A stretch of DNA of 49,018 nucleotides from Alphaproteobacteria bacterium. GTDB taxonomy: Bacteria > Pseudomonadota > Alphaproteobacteria > Micavibrionales > Micavibrionaceae. The DNA is taken from the NCBI GenBank assembly GCA_023700945.1, contig JAMPXY010000005.1, positions 1-49,018 of the forward strand, written 5' to 3'. The notes under the pieces were generated by a model. That model saw only the letters and a list, made by a program, of their open reading frames with translations, was not told the origin of the DNA and did no database searches. The translations under genes and the position numbers were made by a program. Shown here one piece after another: positions 1-9,774 of this stretch; within the stretch, counting starts at the first letter, position 1, and every line of letters starts with the position of its first letter.

Positions 1-297
1 GATAAGGTTGACCAAGAAAAACTGGGGTCAATTCGATATATTCGCGGTGCGTTTGATAAGTTCTTCTATACCTGTATTTATACGGTTCTGGTTTACATGA
101 TGGGTTTATCATCGTTTAAGCTGGTTGATGCCATACCTGACCGGATTCTTCGCTGGATGGGGACCTCTGTGAAGACTTTCAGTGAAACAGCTGAGAACAT
201 GGCAGGCGAACTGGTGGGCAAAAGCTATCAAGTTAGCCAATCGGCTGCCGGTAATATGGATGGCGTGATGAATCAGATGATGCTGCGGAACTCCTAA
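1..297 (+). CDS. C-terminal fragment of a membrane protein, possibly DotA/TraY-like (type IV secretion); 5' end lies outside the window
   Basis: Frame 1 is open from base 1 (DKVDQEKLGSIRYIRGAFDKFFYTCIYTVLVYMMGLSSFKLVDAIPDRILRWMGTSVKTF...), so the listed 97..297 ORF is only the tail. Hydrophobic segment followed by 'FKLVDAIPDRILRWMG', resembling C-termini of DotA/TraY family proteins. Confidence 0.5.
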   Translation, partial: DKVDQEKLGSIRYIRGAFDKFFYTCIYTVLVYMMGLSSFKLVDAIPDRILRWMGTSVKTFSETAENMAGELVGKSYQVSQSAAGNMDGVMNQMMLRNS

Positions 298-312
298 GGC
301 AGTACTTGGAGA

Positions 313-358
313 TGTGGCCGGTTACTCCCTCCGATGGGGTTCCGGCCATTTTCTTTTT
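313..358 (+). terminator. putative Rho-independent terminator downstream of the first CDS
   Basis: GGCCGG...CCGGCC inverted repeat followed by ATTTTCTTTTT. Confidence 0.5.
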
Positions 359-377
359 GCAGTCTAAAGGGGGAGTG

Positions 378-1124
378 CTATTTACCACGCAGATGCGCTA
401 ACAAGACTTGCATGTCACCGCCGCCACGTTGAATAACAGCGGCAAATTCGGAGCGTTGCGTGACAGACATGCTGACGCCTTCTACGATCACATCGACGAT
501 CTGGTAACGTCCATTCTTGTAACGGACCCGCCAGTCAACCTGTACTTCCGGACCTTCGATTGGAACAATAAACGAAGTCACAATTGTATCTTTTTCACCG
601 TCAGCGCGGTTGCCACGGGTTTCAAATTTCTGGCCTTTGTAATCACCAAAACGTTTGGCATAGACATCCACCACCATCGCCCGGAACAGAGCTTGATACT
701 CGTTGCGCTGTTGGTCGGTCGAGGTCTTCCAGTAACGGCCAAGAACAAAACGGCTAATGGTCTCGAGATCGAAGCTGTCATTCAACAGCTTGCGGAAAGA
801 GGCGGTTTTTTGATCCTGACTAGTGGCGGGATTGCCGAGGAAATCCAGCGCGCGTTTGGCCATGTTGTCGATAAAGTTTTCGGCGCCGGCACCAACATTG
901 GCAGTACTAACCTTAAACAGCTCCTCGCGATCTGTGTCAGTGCTGATGGCTGGTGTTGTCATCGTCAGGGCGGCCGCATAGGGATGTGAAATATCGGAGA
1001 GGGCTGATGAAAGAGCATCGAAGGCCAGCGCTGGTCGTGAGCTGCTGGTCGCTAAAACGGCACTTAGTGCCAGAATGGCAAAAGAACCATGGAGAGCTGG
1101 ATGACGGTATGCTGTCTTTCTCAT
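378..1124 (-). CDS. mlaC: MlaC/Ttg2D-family phospholipid-binding ABC transporter auxiliary protein
   Basis: N-terminal signal-like segment, then 'FRKLLNDSFDLETISRFVLGRYWKTSTDQQRNEYQALFRAMVVDVYAKRFGDY', typical of the Tol_Tol_Ttg2/MlaC family. Confidence 0.9.
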   Translation of the reverse strand: MRKTAYRHPALHGSFAILALSAVLATSSSRPALAFDALSSALSDISHPYAAALTMTTPAISTDTDREELFKVSTANVGAGAENFIDNMAKRALDFLGNPATSQDQKTASFRKLLNDSFDLETISRFVLGRYWKTSTDQQRNEYQALFRAMVVDVYAKRFGDYKGQKFETRGNRADGEKDTIVTSFIVPIEGPEVQVDWRVRYKNGRYQIVDVIVEGVSMSVTQRSEFAAVIQRGGGDMQVLLAHLRGK

Positions 1125-1261
1125 ACTATTCTCAACTTCAGGGGCCTTCTGTGATTGCCCCGCATCCTTCTATTTACACAATATCGCAACCTTATGGTGG
1201 AAACGAGGCTGCAATGTGGCCTGTTTGGCATAGTGTCCGGCAAAAATCAAGTTTTGGCAAA

Positions 1262-1293
1262 GAAAAGGGCCTGCTTGGCAGGCCCTTTTCCTT
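1262..1293 (-). terminator. putative Rho-independent terminator downstream of mlaA
   Basis: AAAAGGGCCTGCTTGGCAGGCCCTTTT hairpin between the mlaA stop and the mlaC start. Confidence 0.7.
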
Positions 1294-1304
1294 TAAAATG
1301 TTGT

Positions 1305-2096
1305 TTATTCGCTATCAAAGTCTGGGATGGCTGGTGCGGCGGCCGTCTCAGGGTCTTTGTCATGAACCAGAGCCTCACGGCGCTGGACATAAGCGCTGCG
1401 CATGGCGGCGTAATAATCAAAGGAGTTTTTCTGCAGATCATCAAGAACATCCAGCAATTCCTCGCGGGTGCTGATGGCGGTGGCTGCGATCCGCGCGTAG
1501 TGCCATTCTTCCTGATTGGTGTTGTAGAGGTAAATACGCAATGGATCGGCATAGCCGTCCACCAGCAGACCTGAGGCATCACGCAGTGAGGACGGGCCCA
1601 TCAGCGGCAGAACCAGATAAGGGCCGTGGCCGATACCCCAGACACCTAATGTCTGACCAAAATCTTCTTGTTCATAGGGCAAGCCCATCATGGCCGCGAC
1701 ATCAACGAAGCCGAGGACTCCCACGGTTGAGTTCACGACAAAGCGGCCGACATCATTGGCGGCACCGCCCAGATCACCCTGCAGGGTCTGGTTGGCAATT
1801 TGTGTCGGGCTTTTCAAGTTACGCAAGAAATTGCGTACACCTGTGCGAACGGGCTGGGGTGCGATAAAGCGGTACCCCATAGCCACCGGCTCGAACACAA
1901 TGGTGTCGATCGCATCATTAAAGGCAAACATGCCGCGGTTAAACCCTTCCATCGGGTCATAAACTTCACCCAGATCAGCCTCGCTGGAGGGGGTTGTCGA
2001 GCAGGCCCCTAACGAGAGGGCCATAGCCGCCATGATCATGAATTTCGAAAATTTTGTCAGCGAATGCTTCATTATATTAACTGTCCCCATCCTCAT
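1305..2096 (-). CDS. mlaA: MlaA/VacJ-family outer-membrane lipoprotein
   Basis: Lipobox LGACS; 'DPMEGFNRGMFAFNDAIDTIVFEPVAMGYRFIAPQPVRTGVRNFLRNLKSPTQIANQTLQGD' is diagnostic of VacJ/MlaA. Confidence 0.93.
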   Translation of the reverse strand: MRMGTVNIMKHSLTKFSKFMIMAAMALSLGACSTTPSSEADLGEVYDPMEGFNRGMFAFNDAIDTIVFEPVAMGYRFIAPQPVRTGVRNFLRNLKSPTQIANQTLQGDLGGAANDVGRFVVNSTVGVLGFVDVAAMMGLPYEQEDFGQTLGVWGIGHGPYLVLPLMGPSSLRDASGLLVDGYADPLRIYLYNTNQEEWHYARIAATAISTREELLDVLDDLQKNSFDYYAAMRSAYVQRREALVHDKDPETAAAPAIPDFDSE

Positions 2097-2278
2097 TTGT
2101 GAGGAATACTGTAGATCCCACCATATAGAGTAGTAAATCAGGTTTACCTTACAACTTGGTTAATTTCACGGTTCCTTCTGATACAAGGCAAAGAACTGAG
2201 AATCAAGGCAAAACTGCTTTCCGGCGGCTATTGTGCGATGGCAGCGCGGGGCGGTCAATCGGGTGGGTGGGAATATAT

Positions 2279-3376
2279 TTAACCATCCTCAAGATTAAGA
2301 ATGACTGCGAGCCCCAGCATAAATCCGACAGCGGCAGTGGCCCATGCGGCGAGGAAGACCGGAATCTGGTGGGTAGAGCCCAAGGCCTGCAGAAAGCTTG
2401 AGAGAAAGAACATCAGGAAACCAATCATAACCCCAAGGGTTACCAGCGCCAAAGCTCCTCGAAACCGGGGGGGGCGTAGCGAGACCGAGGCTGCGAGCAG
2501 GATCATGGCGGCAAACAGCAGGGGCTGGGCCAGCAGGCTCTGGAAGTGGACCGCGAGGCGGGCAGAATCAAATCCGGTGGCTTCCATGGTGCGGATAAAG
2601 CCGGGTAATTTCCAGAATGATAGGGATTGGGGGGACGAGAAACTTTCTTCGATATCGGCGGCGGTCAGGGTTGTCGGCAAAACGACCAGCGGAATTTTTT
2701 CAGCTTTGGTGCCGCCGGGGCTGTTGCTGATGGCCTCGCGGAACAGCCACTGCCCATTTTTAAGTTCGGCGCGCGGAGCATCGAGACGGCGTTCAAACCG
2801 GTCTTGGCCGCCAAAGAAAATGACCATAACGTTATGTAATTCCCATTCAGGGAGCCTGACTTTCCCGGCATGCAAGATCACGTGACCCTCTTCGGTTTGC
2901 TGGCGTAGCCATAAACCGCCTTCCAGCAGGGTAATTTGTGAAGTCTCGGGGTTGAGATAGGTCGATTCCAGATGGTCAAAACGTCCGAGCAGTAAAGCAC
3001 CCAAGGGATTGATCAGGGTTGTCATGATAATCCCTACCCCCATCGCTACGGCTAGCACGGGTGCCAGAAATTGCCAGACGGAGAGACCTGCTGCTCGCAC
3101 GACAATCAGTTCATAGCGGCGCGTCATCTGCCAGAAAGTGAAAATGGCGCTGAACAGTACGGCAAAGGGGAACATGACCTGTCCCACCTCAGGCAGCTTC
3201 AACAGTCCCATCTCCAGCACTAAAGAGAAGGGGACATCTTCACGTTTGGCAGCGCGACGCAGCAATTCAACTGTATCGAAGAGATAGACGATCCCGAGCA
3301 GGATAAGCAATCCTAGCAACAGGTTCAGTAGATAGGTTGTTGCCATGTAGCGATTGAGGGTTGGAGAAAATTTCAT
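2279..3376 (-). CDS. lptG: LPS export ABC transporter permease LptG
   Basis: YjgP/YjgQ-type permease with 'LNRYMATTYLLNLLLGLLILLGIVYLFDTVELLRR'. Overlaps lptF by 4 nt. Confidence 0.9.
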   Translation of the reverse strand: MKFSPTLNRYMATTYLLNLLLGLLILLGIVYLFDTVELLRRAAKREDVPFSLVLEMGLLKLPEVGQVMFPFAVLFSAIFTFWQMTRRYELIVVRAAGLSVWQFLAPVLAVAMGVGIIMTTLINPLGALLLGRFDHLESTYLNPETSQITLLEGGLWLRQQTEEGHVILHAGKVRLPEWELHNVMVIFFGGQDRFERRLDAPRAELKNGQWLFREAISNSPGGTKAEKIPLVVLPTTLTAADIEESFSSPQSLSFWKLPGFIRTMEATGFDSARLAVHFQSLLAQPLLFAAMILLAASVSLRPPRFRGALALVTLGVMIGFLMFFLSSFLQALGSTHQIPVFLAAWATAAVGFMLGLAVILNLEDG

Positions 3377-4494
3377 GCGGGAGCACCTGTTAGAATGTCT
3401 GGTTTACGCCAGGACATGCGGCCCCGGACCAGCCAGCGTCCTCCGGTGATCACGGGTCCCAGCACCAGCAGGTACATCAGTAGCAGACCCACAATATTAT
3501 TTTTAGCCAGACTGAAGGCACCCAGAAATAGCCCCTGAATAATAATGCATAGCCCGACCGCCCAAATGATCCGCCGGGTTAGCCCGCGACGCTCGAGCGG
3601 TCCCAGCAGTAAGGCGCACAGCGAAATGATAGCAAAACAAAGCGCCAGCAAGGGGCTGAGCAGGCGACGGTGGATCTCAAGCTGGAATTCGGTACGACTC
3701 TCTGCGGCGCGCTCGTCGTTGGCTGCCGGGTGCAGCAATTCCCACAAGGTGCGCTCATCCGGTTCTTGCCAGCGTTGCCGGATCGGCCCGGCTTCGGGCA
3801 TGTCGATGGTATAACGCTCGAAATTCAGGCGATTCAGTGAGTCGTTTTTGTGGTTGAGGGATTGTCGTGTCCCATCGTAGACCAGTACTTGCTGGCCGGT
3901 CGGGGTAGCGAGCAAATTGCCGCGTTTGGCAAGGATTGTCACCGGCCCTTCGCTGACATCGCGTGTGTCGTGAATCATTAGGCCTTGCAACTCGCCATTG
4001 CTGCTGCGGTCACGCACGAACACGGTCAGACCGGGGATGACGGCGTTGAAAACCCCCTCGCGGAACAGCATTACTGAATACTGGGCTTTTATGACTTGGC
4101 GCAACTGGTGCATTGATGAAAGTGAAACCGGCGCGATCCAGGTAGTAACAATCATCAAGATCAGTGTCACCAGTGCCGCTAGCAGTAAAGCCGGTCGGGC
4201 TTGCTGTAGCGGTGACAGGCCCACACTTTTCATCACCACCAGTTCGCTGTCTGCGGTCATGCGGTTGTAAACAAAAATGATGCCGCTCATCAGCGCAATC
4301 GGCAGGATAATCTCAAAGAACCGGGGCAGGGCCATCAATGTGAGCATCCAGAAGGCTGAGCCCGATGCCCCGGCATTGATCACCAGCTCTAGAAATCTCA
4401 GCGACTGGGTTAGAAAAATAACGGCGGCCAACGTCATCGCGATGAAAGCGGTGGCGATAAACAGATTCTTGAAAATGTAGCGGTTAACGATCAT
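3373..4494 (-). CDS. lptF: LPS export ABC transporter permease LptF
   Basis: 'MIVNRYIFKNLFIATAFIAMTLAAVIFLTQSLRFLELVINAGAS...' YjgP/YjgQ family, upstream of and overlapping lptG. Confidence 0.9.
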   Translation of the reverse strand: MIVNRYIFKNLFIATAFIAMTLAAVIFLTQSLRFLELVINAGASGSAFWMLTLMALPRFFEIILPIALMSGIIFVYNRMTADSELVVMKSVGLSPLQQARPALLLAALVTLILMIVTTWIAPVSLSSMHQLRQVIKAQYSVMLFREGVFNAVIPGLTVFVRDRSSNGELQGLMIHDTRDVSEGPVTILAKRGNLLATPTGQQVLVYDGTRQSLNHKNDSLNRLNFERYTIDMPEAGPIRQRWQEPDERTLWELLHPAANDERAAESRTEFQLEIHRRLLSPLLALCFAIISLCALLLGPLERRGLTRRIIWAVGLCIIIQGLFLGAFSLAKNNIVGLLLMYLLVLGPVITGGRWLVRGRMSWRKPDILTGAPA

Positions 4495-4622
4495 CTCTGT
4501 TTTAACGCCGTGATCTGGTCCTCAAGGTGGTTTTCCGGGTGGTTTTCAGGGCGGGCCCATCGTATATTGTCAGGAGCCTAAATACCAGATTCTCTCACAA
4601 ACACCCTCGCTATCATAAGGAC

Positions 4623-6146
4623 ATGATCATGATTCCTGCTGTCAGTTTCTCATCCGTAGCCAAAGCCAAAGCCCAGACCGCTATTATTTTGGTCGGTGAG
4701 GGCGGCCAATTGTTTGATCAGGGCCGGGCGCTGGACAAGGAAACCAAGGGCGCGATCAGCCATTTTATCAAAACCAGCCATGTTTTTACTGGCAAGGCCG
4801 GACAGATCGGGGCGCTACCTGGCCCGCAAAAACACCGTTTTCACCGTCTGGTCTTGCTGGGGATCGGCAAGCCGGACAAGTTAGGGATTGATGAGATTGC
4901 AGCACTGGGCGGTCGGTTTCAGGCCAGTTTTGCCACAATGAAAGTCGATAGCGCCCAGTTGCAGGGTGATGGATTCAAGGCCTTCACGGCGGTACGACCT
5001 GAACAGGCGGCGGCTCACTTTGCCGCGGGGTTGGCGTTGCGGTCTTATAGTTTTGAAAAATACAAGACCAAGGAAAAACAGGATAAGGCGGCCAAGCCCT
5101 GCAAGATTGAGATTGTGTTGCCTGCTGCAACCAAGGCCACGGCGCTCTACAAACATCAAAAAGCTGTGACAGCCGGGGTTTTTCTCGCCCGCGATCTGGT
5201 GAATGAACCGCCGAATATTCTGTACCCTGCCAGTTTTGCCAGCCGGGTGAGATCCGAATTGGTGCCGCTCGGGGTCAAGGTTGAAGTACTGGATGAGAAA
5301 AAAATGACCCAGCTCGGCTTCAAGGCTCATCTGGCGGTGGGGCAGGGTTCGATCCGGCCGCCGCGGGTCGTGGTTTTGCACTGGGCAGGTGGGCGCAGCA
5401 AAACTACCAAGCCGGTCGCCTTTGTTGGCAAGGGTGTGACCTTTGATACAGGCGGCATTAACCTCAAGCCCAGCGACGGCATGGCTGATATGAAAATGGA
5501 TATGGGTGGGGCGGCGGCTGTGGTTGGCCTGTTCAAGGCACTGGCGCTTAGGAATGCCAAAATCAATGCGGTGGGGATTATTGGTCTGGCAGAAAATATG
5601 CCTTCGGATCGCTCTTATCGCCCGTCTGATGTCATTGGTTCGTTGTCGGGCAAAACTATCGAGGTGTTGAATACCGATGCGGAAGGACGGCTGGTGCTGG
5701 CTGATGCCTTGACCTATATCCAGAAAAAACACGATCCCAGATTTGTGATTGATCTGGCAACCCTGACCGGGGCGATCATGATTGCCTTGGGTCATGAATA
5801 TGGCGGCGCTTTCGTTAATGATGACAAGCTCTGGGGCCAGATGGAAGCCGCGAGTAAGGTAACGGGGGAGAAACTCTGGCGGATGCCGCTTGATGAAGCC
5901 TTCAAAAACAGTATGAAAGGCAGTATCAGCGATGTGCAGAATTTAAGCACTATGGGGCGCTATGGCGGTGCTTGTTCGGCAGCGGGGTTCTTGTCTCATT
6001 TTATCGATGACAAGCGGGTCTGGGCTCATATGGATATTGCCGGAACTGCCTGGGTCAATAAGGATTTGCCCTTGGCACCGCGTCATGCCACTGGCTTTGG
6101 GGTGCGGGTCCTGAACCAGTTGCTGACTGACCATTATGAAACCTAA
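4623..6146 (+). CDS. pepA: leucyl aminopeptidase (M17), first copy
   Basis: 'VGKGVTFDTGGINLKPSDGMADMKMDMGGAAAV' and 'NTDAEGRLVLADAL'. Start moved from 4527 to 4623 (ATGATCATG after AAGG). Confidence 0.93.
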   Translation: MIMIPAVSFSSVAKAKAQTAIILVGEGGQLFDQGRALDKETKGAISHFIKTSHVFTGKAGQIGALPGPQKHRFHRLVLLGIGKPDKLGIDEIAALGGRFQASFATMKVDSAQLQGDGFKAFTAVRPEQAAAHFAAGLALRSYSFEKYKTKEKQDKAAKPCKIEIVLPAATKATALYKHQKAVTAGVFLARDLVNEPPNILYPASFASRVRSELVPLGVKVEVLDEKKMTQLGFKAHLAVGQGSIRPPRVVVLHWAGGRSKTTKPVAFVGKGVTFDTGGINLKPSDGMADMKMDMGGAAAVVGLFKALALRNAKINAVGIIGLAENMPSDRSYRPSDVIGSLSGKTIEVLNTDAEGRLVLADALTYIQKKHDPRFVIDLATLTGAIMIALGHEYGGAFVNDDKLWGQMEAASKVTGEKLWRMPLDEAFKNSMKGSISDVQNLSTMGRYGGACSAAGFLSHFIDDKRVWAHMDIAGTAWVNKDLPLAPRHATGFGVRVLNQLLTDHYET

Positions 6147-6190
6147 ACGGGTGCTGGTCTGTCTCGTTTTTATGAGATAGGATTGTGACC

Positions 6191-7333
6191 ATGTTTGGCA
6201 GTCTGATACGCAAATGTAAACGTTGGCAGGAACACAGCCTGATCTCTGAGGATCAGGTGCAGGCGATTTTAGCCTTCGAAAAGCAACGCAAGGCAGGGAA
6301 GCTTGTGCGTGATCTCACTAATGTCGCTATCTTCGCTATATTTTTAGGTGTGGTTTCATTGGTGGCGGCGAATTGGGTAGCGATACCAGACGACCTCAAG
6401 CTGATCGGTCATTTTATCCTCAATCTACTGGTAGTCTGGTTCCTGCTGCGGATTGATCAGCAACAACATCCGGTGCGTCGCGATAGCTGCCTATTGCTGT
6501 TGTTTGGTTTGTTTCTGACGTTTATTGCCTTGATCGGCCAGACCTATCAGCTCCATGGTGATCTGCATACGACTTTGTTGTTTTGGCTGGCAATTTGTAC
6601 ACCGTTCATCTGGTATTTTGGGAGCAGCTATATGGTCGCGGTGCCGTGGCTGGCGGTAGCGGTGGTGGCGCTCTATTTGAATATCGGCCATTATCTCGAC
6701 AAAAATGAGGATCGTTTGGTGCTGATCGGCTCCCTGATCTCTTTCTATCTGCCAATGGCGCTGATTCTTGTCTCGCGCTTGCCTGTGCTCAAGACTTATC
6801 GTCCCGGTTTTATTGAGGCTTTTTATCGTCTCGGAATATACCTGCCCGCGATCTTTGCGAATATCGCGCTGCACTTTTTTTATGAAGGCCCGCGGGCGCT
6901 GGATCAGCAGACGGTGCTGTTGGCCCTGATGGCGCTGGGTCTCTTTGTCATCTTTGCCGTTTTTCATCCCCGCGCCAAAGTGTCGGGTAACAGCCCCGAA
7001 CTCTGGTATTACCTGCTTGTGTCGGGTTTGGTTATGATGCTGCCGTTTGTCTTGCCCGAACTGGAGAGCGGCGAATTATCCGCTTTGCTTTTCGTCCTTT
7101 ACTGGATGTTTATCGCGTGGCTGGGGGCCCGTATTCATGCGGCATCACTGACCGACTGGGCTATCCGTCTTGTTATTCTTCGTTTGTTTATTGTCTATCT
7201 CGAGGTTTTTGGCAGCTTGCTCCAGACCGGGGTGGGCTTGATTGCCTCGGGGATTATTCTGCTGGTCGTCTTGCGTTATCTGAACCGGATTGTGGCCGTG
7301 GGTAGAAAGCTGGTGAACTATGAAATTGGCTGA
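6191..7333 (+). CDS. DUF2157-type multi-spanning membrane protein
   Basis: N-terminal 'LIRKCKRWQEHSLISEDQVQAILAFEKQ' plus many TM helices; overlaps a GDYXXLXY-family gene, the usual partner. Confidence 0.7.
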   Translation: MFGSLIRKCKRWQEHSLISEDQVQAILAFEKQRKAGKLVRDLTNVAIFAIFLGVVSLVAANWVAIPDDLKLIGHFILNLLVVWFLLRIDQQQHPVRRDSCLLLLFGLFLTFIALIGQTYQLHGDLHTTLLFWLAICTPFIWYFGSSYMVAVPWLAVAVVALYLNIGHYLDKNEDRLVLIGSLISFYLPMALILVSRLPVLKTYRPGFIEAFYRLGIYLPAIFANIALHFFYEGPRALDQQTVLLALMALGLFVIFAVFHPRAKVSGNSPELWYYLLVSGLVMMLPFVLPELESGELSALLFVLYWMFIAWLGARIHAASLTDWAIRLVILRLFIVYLEVFGSLLQTGVGLIASGIILLVVLRYLNRIVAVGRKLVNYEIG

Positions 7334-7904
7334 GACCCTAAAGCCGCTCGGGCTGGTTTGTCTGGCATTGCCCTTTGTAGCGATGCTGGGAATGATCGTA
7401 CTCAATCACAATAATGTGCAGGGTCATCCGGAATATCGTTTCGAAATCGAGGGCTATGATCCGCGCGACCTCCTCAAAGGCCATTTCCTGATCTTTCGCT
7501 ATAAATGGCCTGTTGGCACTGTCAACCGCTTCGATGATTCTTCTTATCCGCGGGCTAATCAGGTTTGCGCCTGTATTAGCGGCGAGACCCTGCAGCCACA
7601 GGTGCAGTTCGATAGCTGCAAGGCACAAGGGAAACCCCACTGTGCGGCCACGGTTGAGGTATCCGGCTGGGCTTCCGGTACGGGATTGCAGCCGCCTGAG
7701 AGTTTACGGCAATTTTATATCCCCGAGGCGCAAGCGCCGCTACTTGAAAAAATGTTGCGTTCAGGCGGGCGTAAATTTGAAGTCGCGATAGTGCCGCGGG
7801 GACAGGGGCAGGCGCAGCTCAAGGCGCTTTATATTGACGGAACCGAACTCAATGAGTTCTTGCTTAACGAGAGCCATTCACTTTCATCCTCTCATCCTGA
7901 TTAA
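7320..7904 (+). CDS. GDYXXLXY-domain protein
   Basis: One N-terminal TM then 'GYDPRDLLKGHFLIFRYKW', matching the DPRDxLxG(D/H)(Y/F)xxxxY signature. Start overlaps the DUF2157 gene by 14 nt. Confidence 0.7.
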   Translation: MKLAETLKPLGLVCLALPFVAMLGMIVLNHNNVQGHPEYRFEIEGYDPRDLLKGHFLIFRYKWPVGTVNRFDDSSYPRANQVCACISGETLQPQVQFDSCKAQGKPHCAATVEVSGWASGTGLQPPESLRQFYIPEAQAPLLEKMLRSGGRKFEVAIVPRGQGQAQLKALYIDGTELNEFLLNESHSLSSSHPD

Positions 7905-7947
7905 CAGGCTCTTGGTTTTTGCCAACGCCTGACTTATACCTTTGCTC

Positions 7948-9120
7948 ATGAGTGAGAGCTTTATCAAGATCGATATCTTCTGTCATGTCGTCGATAATCT
8001 CGGCGATATTGGAGTGTGCTGGCGTTTTTGCCGGGCGCTGGTACGCGATCAAGGCTGTTATGTCCGGCTGTTCGTCGATGATTTTGATGCCTTTGCCAAG
8101 ATCGAACCGATGCTCGATAAAACCCGCGACATCCAGCATATTGAAGGGGTTGAGGTGTTCCGTTGGGATCATGCGGTGATTGATCTGCATTATAACGCCA
8201 GCGCCGATGCGGTGATCGAGGCCTTTGCTTGTGATTTACCCGAGAAAGTTGTGGGTCTGATGACGCTTGCCCCACGCCCGCCTGTGTGGCTGGATCTGGA
8301 ATATATGAGCGCTGAGCCTTGGATTGACACGCATCATGCGGTGGTTTCGCCGCACCCCACACTGCCATTAACCAAGACCCTGTTCTTCCCGGGCTTTACT
8401 GAAAAATCAGGGGGTCTGACTCGTGAGGCCGGCCTGATAGAAAGACGACAGGCTTTTCAGGCCGATATGGCGGCCCAGAATGCATGGCGGGCCAGTGTGG
8501 GTTTGCCATCGCGGGTGACAGGTGTGATTGACATCAGCCTGTTTTGTTATGCGGTATCGCCGGTTGAGGCCCTGTTGCAGGCCTTTGTTGGAACGGGCGA
8601 GACGGTACGTTTTATGGTGCCCGCAGGTGTTGCCACTGCGCCGTTAACAAGATTTCTCGGGCAAAAGCCGGAACCGGGCACGGTGGTGCGGCACGGCAAT
8701 ATAATTTTTCATAATATTACATTCCTGACGCAGGATGATTATGATCGCCTGCTCTGGAGTTGTGACCTTAATTTTGTCCGAGGCGAGGATTCGCTGGTGC
8801 GGGCGGTTTGGGCAGGAAACCCGCTGGTCTGGGATATCTATAAACAGGATCAGGCTGCACATATGCCTAAATTAAAAGCGTTTCAGGATCATTTTTGGGG
8901 TGGATTAGCCCCGGTAGACCGCGAAATACTGGACTTTTTTAGCGTAATGTGGAATGAAGGGGGCCGTCAGGATGAAAACATCCCCGCAGCCGGTCTGTTG
9001 GAATGCCTGCCCCGCCTTCAAGATTATGCCCGACGCCGCAGCCTCGAACAGGCCGCACAGGACGATCTGGCAACCCGGCTGGTGGGCTTCATCCTTAGAG
9101 AAATGAAGAAACAAGGATAA
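7948..9120 (+). CDS. earP: EF-P arginine-32 rhamnosyltransferase EarP
   Basis: '[29 protein letters not shown]' and '[25 protein letters not shown]' are EarP hallmarks; immediately followed by efp. Confidence 0.93.
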   Translation: MSESFIKIDIFCHVVDNLGDIGVCWRFCRALVRDQGCYVRLFVDDFDAFAKIEPMLDKTRDIQHIEGVEVFRWDHAVIDLHYNASADAVIEAFACDLPEKVVGLMTLAPRPPVWLDLEYMSAEPWIDTHHAVVSPHPTLPLTKTLFFPGFTEKSGGLTREAGLIERRQAFQADMAAQNAWRASVGLPSRVTGVIDISLFCYAVSPVEALLQAFVGTGETVRFMVPAGVATAPLTRFLGQKPEPGTVVRHGNIIFHNITFLTQDDYDRLLWSCDLNFVRGEDSLVRAVWAGNPLVWDIYKQDQAAHMPKLKAFQDHFWGGLAPVDREILDFFSVMWNEGGRQDENIPAAGLLECLPRLQDYARRRSLEQAAQDDLATRLVGFILREMKKQG

Positions 9121-9124
9121 TGTT

Positions 9125-9688
9125 ATGAAATTCGCCCAAGACCTCCGCTCCGGCAATGTTGTCACCATGAATGGCAACCTGTTGCTGGTCACTAAAGCTG
9201 AATTCAGCAAATCGGGACGTAATGCCTCGGTGATGAAATTCAAATTCCGCAATCTGAAAACCGGCTCACCGTCGGAAGGTATCTATAAAACAGATGAGAA
9301 ATTTGAGGATGTTCAGCTTGAGCACAAGGAAGTCAAATACTCCTATGCCGATGGCGATAACTTCGTTTTCATGGATGCCGAATATAACCAGTTTGAGGTT
9401 TCCAAGGACTTCATGGAAGACGCGCTGAAATACCTTGAGGAAGAAATGCCGTGCGAAATCGTCATGTACGAAGGCAAGCCGCTCTCGATCGAAATTCCGG
9501 TCAAGGTTGTTCGTGAAGTGATCTATACCGAACCAGCCGTCAAGGGCGATACGTCAGGCAAGGTCATGAAGCCAGCCCGTTTGCAAACCGGTTTTGAGGT
9601 GGCAGTGCCGGCTTTTATTGAAATCGGAGAGAAGATCGAAATCGATACCCGCACTGACGAATACGTTTCACGCGCAAAAGTTGCCTAA
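9125..9688 (+). CDS. efp: elongation factor P
   Basis: Full-length EF-P; the modification loop KSGRNAS places Arg at position 32, as in EarP-type EF-P. Confidence 0.97.
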   Translation: MKFAQDLRSGNVVTMNGNLLLVTKAEFSKSGRNASVMKFKFRNLKTGSPSEGIYKTDEKFEDVQLEHKEVKYSYADGDNFVFMDAEYNQFEVSKDFMEDALKYLEEEMPCEIVMYEGKPLSIEIPVKVVREVIYTEPAVKGDTSGKVMKPARLQTGFEVAVPAFIEIGEKIEIDTRTDEYVSRAKVA

Positions 9689-9710
9689 CAGCCTTCCGCG
9701 CCTGAGTTTG

Positions 9711-9741
9711 AAAAAGCCCGCAAACAGCGGGCTTTTTTTAT
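9711..9741 (+). terminator. Rho-independent terminator downstream of efp
   Basis: AAAAAGCCCGCAAACAGCGGGCTTTTTTTATT. Confidence 0.85.
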
Positions 9742-9774
9742 TGCGCCTTTTTCTTATTGCGCTAAGACTAGGGT

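Noticed and set aside
408-989. 193-aa + strand ORF antisense to mlaC
   Set aside because: Shadow ORF of a well-supported gene; no family-like motifs.
953-1474. 173-aa + strand ORF spanning the mlaC 5' end, intergenic terminator and mlaA 3' end
   Set aside because: Crosses a terminator and two antisense genes; unlikely composition.
4881-5795. 304-aa - strand ORF inside pepA
   Set aside because: Antisense shadow of the conserved M17 gene; His/Arg/Gln-rich composition typical of spurious frames.
6491-6967. 158-aa - strand ORF in the DUF2157 gene
   Set aside because: Antisense to a coherent multi-TM protein; low-complexity charged composition.
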